From: Hymenobacter metallilatus
GTDB taxonomy: Bacteria > Bacteroidota > Bacteroidia > Cytophagales > Hymenobacteraceae
Assembly (NCBI RefSeq): GCF_003944705.1
Contig: NZ_RWIS01000003.1
Location: 62,001-126,000 of the forward strand
DNA: 64,000 nt
Reading direction: 5' to 3'
The notes under the pieces were generated by a model. That model saw only the letters and a list, made by a program, of their open reading frames with translations. It searched no databases and had not been told where the DNA came from. The position numbers and the translations under genes are program-made. This document shows, piece after piece, positions 58,946-64,000 of this stretch. Numbering within the stretch: the stretch's first letter is position 1; every line of letters starts with the position of its first letter.

Positions 58946-60505
58946 TTACTCCTCCCGTAGGCTTTCCTTCGTAATAACGTCCACCAGCCCATCCTCACTG
59001 ACGACGATGGCCAGGCAGGGGTAGGGCGAGCTTTCAACGTAGCGGATGGCGGAGTTGTAGCGGGCTCCCCGGGTACTGGTGCCGTGGCCGCTGGCCTTCC
59101 CATCCAGAATAACCCCAATAGAGTAGCAGTAGCTTTCGGGGTCGAGGAGGACAGCGCCATCAATGGCCGTAACGAGACGGGTGATAAGCGGGGTGAGCGG
59201 CACGGGCTCAATAAGCGTGCATTGGAGCTTGAGGCGGTCGGCTTCTGCCAGAGCTTCGGTAGTAATTACCAGCAGGGTGCCGTGCTTCTGGCGGCTGGCT
59301 TCCACTACCACGTCCCAGAGGCGCTCCACCTTGGCGTTATCGGTGAGGTGGAAGGTGGTTTTCAGGTCGCGGCGGAACCGGGCGCGGTTGAGGCGGGTGC
59401 GGGGCAGGCTGGGCTGGCCGTAGTGGGCGCGCATGAGCACCTGCCCGCCGTGCTGGAACTCCCAGGCGTAGTGCGTCACAAAGTTGATGACAAACAGATC
59501 CTCCCGAGAAACATCGTACTGGCCCACCTGCCGGCCTAGGGCGTATACGTTTTCACCGTCGGCCAGCAGGCTCACATCCTGGGTGGTCATTTCCAGGAGC
59601 TTGCGTACGGCCCGGTAATCGGTGAGCGGCGTAGGGCAGGTGAGGGCAAATACTTCGGAGAGGTTGGGGTGGCCCCGCCGGGCCAGCAGCAGCTTGCCGA
59701 TGCCCTCGGCCCCCTCGTAGCGCAGGGAGGAAATGGTGTTGCAGGTGGCAAACAGCTTGGCCGTGGCCGGATTCATACCCAGGTCCTGGGCGGGTGTATC
59801 CATAAACAGCTTGCCGGCCGAGCGAATAATTTCGTCGGTTTCGCGGGGGCGCACCAGCAGGCCCGAGCCCGGTTCCGGCTCGGTAAGGGACTTGTAGCAC
59901 TCTTCGTGAAAACGCAGAATAGCCGACATCAGCAGGGAATAGGACAGAAAGCGTCCGTCGGTGTAGTAGCGGTTTTTCTGGAGGGTAGGGTGAGCCTGCG
60001 CCGGTTTGCGGTTCAGGCGCAGCACGGCCATTACAAAGTGCTGCTGCACCCGTACGGCCGGCCCGGCAAAATGCAGGTACTTACCCGTGGGCAGGTCGTC
60101 GAATATTTCCTGCACGGCCCGCCGTAAGCCCAATGCTGTTTGCTTGCGCTGAATCATGTCCTCGCTCATAAACTCGGCATCCGGCGACGACCAGGGCTGC
60201 AGCAGCTGGTAGTAGCGGCCCCGCGCCCGGGCTTCCCCGAAGGCGTGGGCATCGAGGCCACAGTCGGCGGGTTCCAGGCACACGGTTGCCGCCTCCGGCT
60301 CGTCGGCCTCGTCGGCGGGCAACGCCAGCAGCAGCACATAGGGGTCGAGGTCCTCATCCAGTGCCTCAAATACCCCGTTGGCAATTAGTTGAGCGGCTTG
60401 CCGGAACCGCGCCTGGTAAGGCCAGATGGAAAAGCTATCCGGCAACGGCAGGGGAGTGCCGAAGGCAACGGGAGGAGCAGCAAGCAAAGGGAGAGGAGAC
60501 AGCAT
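58946..60505 (-). CDS. Protein with C-terminal DisA_N/DAC-like (diadenylate cyclase-like) domain
   Basis: C-terminal TAIDGAVLLDPESYCYSIGVILDGKASGHGTSTRGARYNSAIRYVESSPYPCLAIVVSEDGLVDVI resembles the DGA...GTRHRAA...VVSEE.G core of DAC domains. The long N-terminal region was not recognised. Confidence 0.75.
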   Translation of the reverse strand: MLSPLPLLAAPPVAFGTPLPLPDSFSIWPYQARFRQAAQLIANGVFEALDEDLDPYVLLLALPADEADEPEAATVCLEPADCGLDAHAFGEARARGRYYQLLQPWSSPDAEFMSEDMIQRKQTALGLRRAVQEIFDDLPTGKYLHFAGPAVRVQQHFVMAVLRLNRKPAQAHPTLQKNRYYTDGRFLSYSLLMSAILRFHEECYKSLTEPEPGSGLLVRPRETDEIIRSAGKLFMDTPAQDLGMNPATAKLFATCNTISSLRYEGAEGIGKLLLARRGHPNLSEVFALTCPTPLTDYRAVRKLLEMTTQDVSLLADGENVYALGRQVGQYDVSREDLFVINFVTHYAWEFQHGGQVLMRAHYGQPSLPRTRLNRARFRRDLKTTFHLTDNAKVERLWDVVVEASRQKHGTLLVITTEALAEADRLKLQCTLIEPVPLTPLITRLVTAIDGAVLLDPESYCYSIGVILDGKASGHGTSTRGARYNSAIRYVESSPYPCLAIVVSEDGLVDVITKESLREE

Positions 60506-60619
60506 AGCGGGAAGGAAAGCAGGCCGCCTGCACGGCAAGGCCCGGTAGCAGCATCAGCCTATGTGCATAGGCCGACGGATGTAGAAGGAAAATATTTGAA
60601 GGCTGCCGGCCAAAAACCG

Positions 60620-61411
60620 CTACAGCGTGAATACAACAGGTAACACCATCTTTTGCTTCATGGGCTGGCCCTGATAAGTAGCGGGCTGCCATTTGGGGGC
60701 CGCTTTAATCAGGCGAATGGCCTCCTCATCCAGGCCGGAGCCCAGGCGTTTCACCGGCTTAATATCCGTGAGGCTGCCATCTTTCTGCACCACAAATTCC
60801 ATCATCACCCGGCCCTGAATCTTTTTCTGGCGGGCCAGGGCGGGGTATTGCTGGTTTTGCTGAATCCACTCGAAAAAAGCGTCGGTGCCACCTACCGGGC
60901 GGGCGGGCTGGTCGGGTTTTACCAGCTGGGTGGTGGGGCTGGCGGCCGTGCCGCCCGCCGGTACGGCCGGGGCACTGGCGCCGGTTTCGGCCGGAATTTC
61001 AAACGTGATGGGCACCGACACCCGCTGCCGTACCACGCCGCCCCGGTGCTGGGCGGGCGTCCAGCGCGGGCCGCCCTTAATCAGCCGAATAGCTTCAGCA
61101 TCCAGCTCCGGGTGAATGGGTTGGGCCACGGCCACGCTGGAAATAGAGCCGGTTTTTTCCACGACAAACGTGACGGTAACCGTGCCCTGGGCCCCGGCCT
61201 GCAGCGCCGCCGTGGGATAATGCTGGTTATCGGCCAGGTATTGGGCGTAGGCTTCCACGCCCCCTGCCGGTACGGCGGGCTTCTCCACGGCCTCGTAAAT
61301 TTCGGAGGCGGCAGGAGCCTTGGGGTACTTCAGCTTCTGAGCTGCTGCCGGAGCCAGAGCGGCGGTGCCAAGTGCAGCAGTGAGGAGCAAGGAGCGGAAT
61401 GCGTGTTTCAT
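60620..61411 (-). CDS. Exported protein with two tandem TonB C-terminal-like domains
   Basis: Signal MKHAFRSLLLTAALGTAALAPAAAQ; YPTAALQAGAQGTVTVTFVVEKTGSISSVAVAQPIHPELDAEAIRLIKGGPRWTPAQHRG and YPALARQKKIQGRVMMEFVVQKDGSLTDIKPVKRLGSGLDEEAIRLIKAAPKWQPATYQG. Confidence 0.9.
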   Translation of the reverse strand: MKHAFRSLLLTAALGTAALAPAAAQKLKYPKAPAASEIYEAVEKPAVPAGGVEAYAQYLADNQHYPTAALQAGAQGTVTVTFVVEKTGSISSVAVAQPIHPELDAEAIRLIKGGPRWTPAQHRGGVVRQRVSVPITFEIPAETGASAPAVPAGGTAASPTTQLVKPDQPARPVGGTDAFFEWIQQNQQYPALARQKKIQGRVMMEFVVQKDGSLTDIKPVKRLGSGLDEEAIRLIKAAPKWQPATYQGQPMKQKMVLPVVFTL

Positions 61412-61521
61412 GGCAGCGGAGGAGTAACGGGCCGGGTGCCGGCTGGCACAACAACCGCACCAGCCTACGGAGCAGTTTCCAGCAGATACGGAAAGTTCGG
61501 GTTTTCGGTAGATTTGACGCT

Positions 61522-61956
61522 ATGCAACCTGACGTAACTTCCGCTGCCCACAACTCCGGCCGTGCCCCCGAGCCGGTAGGCCTTTACCCGCACGCCCGCC
61601 GCGCAGGCAACCTCTTGTTTCTCTCGGGGGTAGGCCCACGCCAGCGAGGACAAAAGCACGTGCCCGGCGTGGAACTGGACGAGGACGGCAACATTCTGCG
61701 CTACGACTTTGAAAGCCAGTGCCACGCCGTGTTCCAGAATGTGCGCTACATCCTGGAAGACGCCGGAGCCCGCTGGGAGGACCTGGTGGACGTGACGGTG
61801 TTCCTGACCAATATGCAGGACGACTTCCAGACCTACAATCGCCTCTACGCCGAGTATTTCCGGACCAACCAACCCTGCCGCACCACCGTGGAGGTCAACC
61901 GCTTACCCACGCCCATTGCCATTGAGCTGAAGTGCGTGGCGGCGCTGCCGGGGTAG
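61522..61956 (+). CDS. RidA/YjgF-family protein
   Basis: YPHARRAGNLLFLSGVGPRQRG, VFQNVRYILEDAGARWEDLVDVTVFLTNMQDDFQTYNRLYAEYFRTNQPCRTTVEVNRLPTPIAIELKCVA. ATG at 61522 preferred. Confidence 0.92.
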   Translation: MQPDVTSAAHNSGRAPEPVGLYPHARRAGNLLFLSGVGPRQRGQKHVPGVELDEDGNILRYDFESQCHAVFQNVRYILEDAGARWEDLVDVTVFLTNMQDDFQTYNRLYAEYFRTNQPCRTTVEVNRLPTPIAIELKCVAALPG

Positions 61957-61994
61957 GAGGCGAAGCCGGTTAGTTATTTATAGAATATGGCTAC

Positions 61995-63113
61995 ATGAAT
62001 ATGTATACGAAAGCAGCCGTTGCACTGCTGCTGGCGGTGCCGGGCCTTTCTCCGGCTCCGGCTGCGCGGGCCCAGAATCCGGATACCTGGGCCAGCCTCC
62101 GTGCCGAACAGGTAACCAAATTGCAGGCCCTGACGGGCACGTACGAGGGCCAGATTGGGGGAAAATATGCCATCCGGCTGCAGCTCAGTGCGGGGGAAGC
62201 CGACACGCTGCTGACGGGCATGTACTATTATCTGTCCAAAGGGCAGCCGCTGGAGCTGAAGGGCTTCACCCGACCCACTGTACCCACCCAGGCTTTGGAG
62301 CTGCGCGAAAACACGTCGGCCACGGCGGAAGCTACCGGGTGGTTTACCATCGGCTTAGGCCAGGCCAATGAGCCGGAGGTGCTGGGCCAGTGGTTTAACG
62401 CCTCCGGCACTGCGCTGCTGCCGGTGAAGCTTCGGCGCGTGGGCGGGGCCGCCCGCCCAACGGGATTGGTGGCGCACGTAACGCCCAAAACCTACCTCAA
62501 CTCGTTCCGGGTGCCGGTAGTAACGGTGCCCGACGCGGGCGTGACCCGACTGCTGGCCCATTGGTTTTCCCTGCAAAATCTGACCAATGACGACGTGGCC
62601 GGCCTCCGGCAGCAGCTGACCGAGCACAGTGGCACGCAAAGCGCCGATTATTCAGTGAATTACAATGCCCGGGGCCTGCTAAGTCTCACAGCCCAAACCG
62701 AAGGCCTGGGCGCCAGTGTCTGGTACGACAGCAAAACGGTTAACCTGGACTTGGTTTCGGGCTTCCCTATTCAATTGGCCAATGAGCTGCGGCCGGAGCT
62801 GCTGCCGCAGTTTCTGGCGGTGGGGCAGCGGAAACTGGCGGTAAAAGCCAAGGAGTGCGTGGCTGGGCAAGGTGACTTCCTGTCGGCCGAAGACCAGGCC
62901 GGGGTGCTGGGCCAGGAGTTTTCCCTGGGCAGCACTGAGGAATATACCATTGGCGCGGGCGGCCTCGTGTTCGACCACCCTGTTTCGTATGATGGCCTGT
63001 CGAATTTCGTGTGGAAAGTGTTGCAGGGTAGTTTCCCAGTGACGTTTACTTATGCTGAGCTGCGGCCCTTTTTAAAACCCGACAGCCCTTTACGGCGCCT
63101 CCTCCCGCAGTAG
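61995..63113 (+). CDS. Secreted hypothetical protein (372 aa)
   Basis: Signal MNMYTKAAVALLLAVPGLSPAPAARAQ; contains LTGTYEGQIGGKYAIRLQLSAGEADTLLTGMYYYLSKGQPLELKG. Confidence 0.7.
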   Translation: MNMYTKAAVALLLAVPGLSPAPAARAQNPDTWASLRAEQVTKLQALTGTYEGQIGGKYAIRLQLSAGEADTLLTGMYYYLSKGQPLELKGFTRPTVPTQALELRENTSATAEATGWFTIGLGQANEPEVLGQWFNASGTALLPVKLRRVGGAARPTGLVAHVTPKTYLNSFRVPVVTVPDAGVTRLLAHWFSLQNLTNDDVAGLRQQLTEHSGTQSADYSVNYNARGLLSLTAQTEGLGASVWYDSKTVNLDLVSGFPIQLANELRPELLPQFLAVGQRKLAVKAKECVAGQGDFLSAEDQAGVLGQEFSLGSTEEYTIGAGGLVFDHPVSYDGLSNFVWKVLQGSFPVTFTYAELRPFLKPDSPLRRLLPQ

Positions 63114-63149
63114 TGCCGTACCTTCGCCGCTTCACCCGTACCTGCTGCC

Positions 63150-64000
63150 GTGCCCGTTTCCGCCGAATTCCGCAAGCTTACCGTTGCCCCCGCCGAGCTG
63201 TTTAAGGAAAACCTGACCCACCACCAGGAGCGGGAGGCCTACTTTGCCGGTCGGCACCGGCTGGTGGCGCTGGTGCGGCTGCTGGTGTTCGGGGGAACCG
63301 TTGTAAGCGTGTGGGCGCTGTTTAGCACCGATGAAGTGCTGGCAGGCTTTGGCGTGATACTGGCGGCTTACCTGATATTTCTGGGCCTGGTACACTGGCA
63401 CGGCAAAGTAGGCTATCAGCGGGAACACCACCGCCTGCTGGCCCAGCTTAACCAGGAAGAGCTGGCCCGGCTGGAAGGCAAGCTTGGCAGCTTCGACCCC
63501 GGCCTGCGCTACTTGGACACCCAGCACCCCTACGCCGCCGACTTGGACGTGTTCGGAACGCACTCCATATTTCAGTTGCTGAACCGCAGTACGTCCCGGT
63601 TGGGGCAGGACTGGCTGGCCAGCTGGCTGCTGGCACCGGCCGCACCGGCCACGGTGCAGGAGCGGCAGCAGGCTACCGCCGAGCTGGCCCCCGATGTGGC
63701 CTGGCAGCAGGAATGGCAGGCCCGAGCCCAGCACTTTCCGCGCCAGGAGCAGGACCCACGCGCCTTTTCCGGCTGGTTACGCCAACCCGATTTTTTCGCG
63801 GGGCGGGCGTGGCTGCTGCCGCTGATGGCGGTGTTGCCGGTGCTGAGCATTGGAGCCATACTGGCGGCCCTGAACGGGTACAGCATGGCCGTGGTGCTGC
63901 TGCTGCCTGCGGTGCTGCTGAACAGCCAGTTTGCCGCCATCCGGGCCGAGTATTACGAGCAGACCACCACCATTCGCGACGCGCTGCGGGCCGCCCACGA
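63150..64000 (+). CDS. MutS-like (MutS-related, membrane-anchored) protein, N-terminal part, truncated by window end
   Basis: Frame open from GTG 63150 to the window end: HHQEREAYFAGRHRLVALVRLLVFGG...GSFDPGLRYLDTQHPYAADLDVFGTHSIFQLLNRSTSRLGQDWLASWLL, typical of MutS-family proteins with N-terminal TM helices. Not in the ORF track because no stop lies in the window. Confidence 0.85.
   Translation, partial: MPVSAEFRKLTVAPAELFKENLTHHQEREAYFAGRHRLVALVRLLVFGGTVVSVWALFSTDEVLAGFGVILAAYLIFLGLVHWHGKVGYQREHHRLLAQLNQEELARLEGKLGSFDPGLRYLDTQHPYAADLDVFGTHSIFQLLNRSTSRLGQDWLASWLLAPAAPATVQERQQATAELAPDVAWQQEWQARAQHFPRQEQDPRAFSGWLRQPDFFAGRAWLLPLMAVLPVLSIGAILAALNGYSMAVVLLLPAVLLNSQFAAIRAEYYEQTTTIRDALRAAH

Overview
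This 64 kb window is GC-rich bacterial chromosome. Gene content (SusC/SusD pair, T9SS C-terminal sorting domains, YkuD_2-type L,D-transpeptidases, LytS/LytTR pair) and the families of intergenic palindromes point to a Bacteroidota of the Hymenobacter/Cytophagales type; that assignment is inferred from content only. I saw no rRNA, tRNA, CRISPR array, prophage or transposase gene. Core genes include eno, a DivIC/FtsB-like gene, anmK, an hscA-like Hsp70, dapF, glf, secA, deoC, an hsp20 and a DegP/HtrA protease. The most interesting accessory regions are: (1) a DUF4331(T9SS) - TPR - HupE/UreJ - Cys-rich secreted protein - TonB receptor cluster (about 12.2-19.5 kb) that looks like an uncharacterised, possibly metal-related, envelope system; (2) a protein with a C-terminal DisA_N/DAC-like (diadenylate cyclase-like) domain whose RHR motif is altered (58.9-60.5 kb); (3) a giant TPR + MORN/YwqK-repeat secreted protein followed by two DUF3857/transglutaminase-like proteins, the second apparently lacking the catalytic Cys (50.5-58.0 kb); (4) paralogous L,D-transpeptidases flanking an AT-richer orphan gene and a T9SS alpha-amylase (19.9-24.8 kb); (5) several families of dispersed intergenic inverted repeats, including a perfect 33-bp stem and a repeat that reads in frame into deoC. 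Two genes run off the window edges: a LytS-type histidine kinase at the left and a MutS-like membrane protein at the right, the latter missing from the ORF track.
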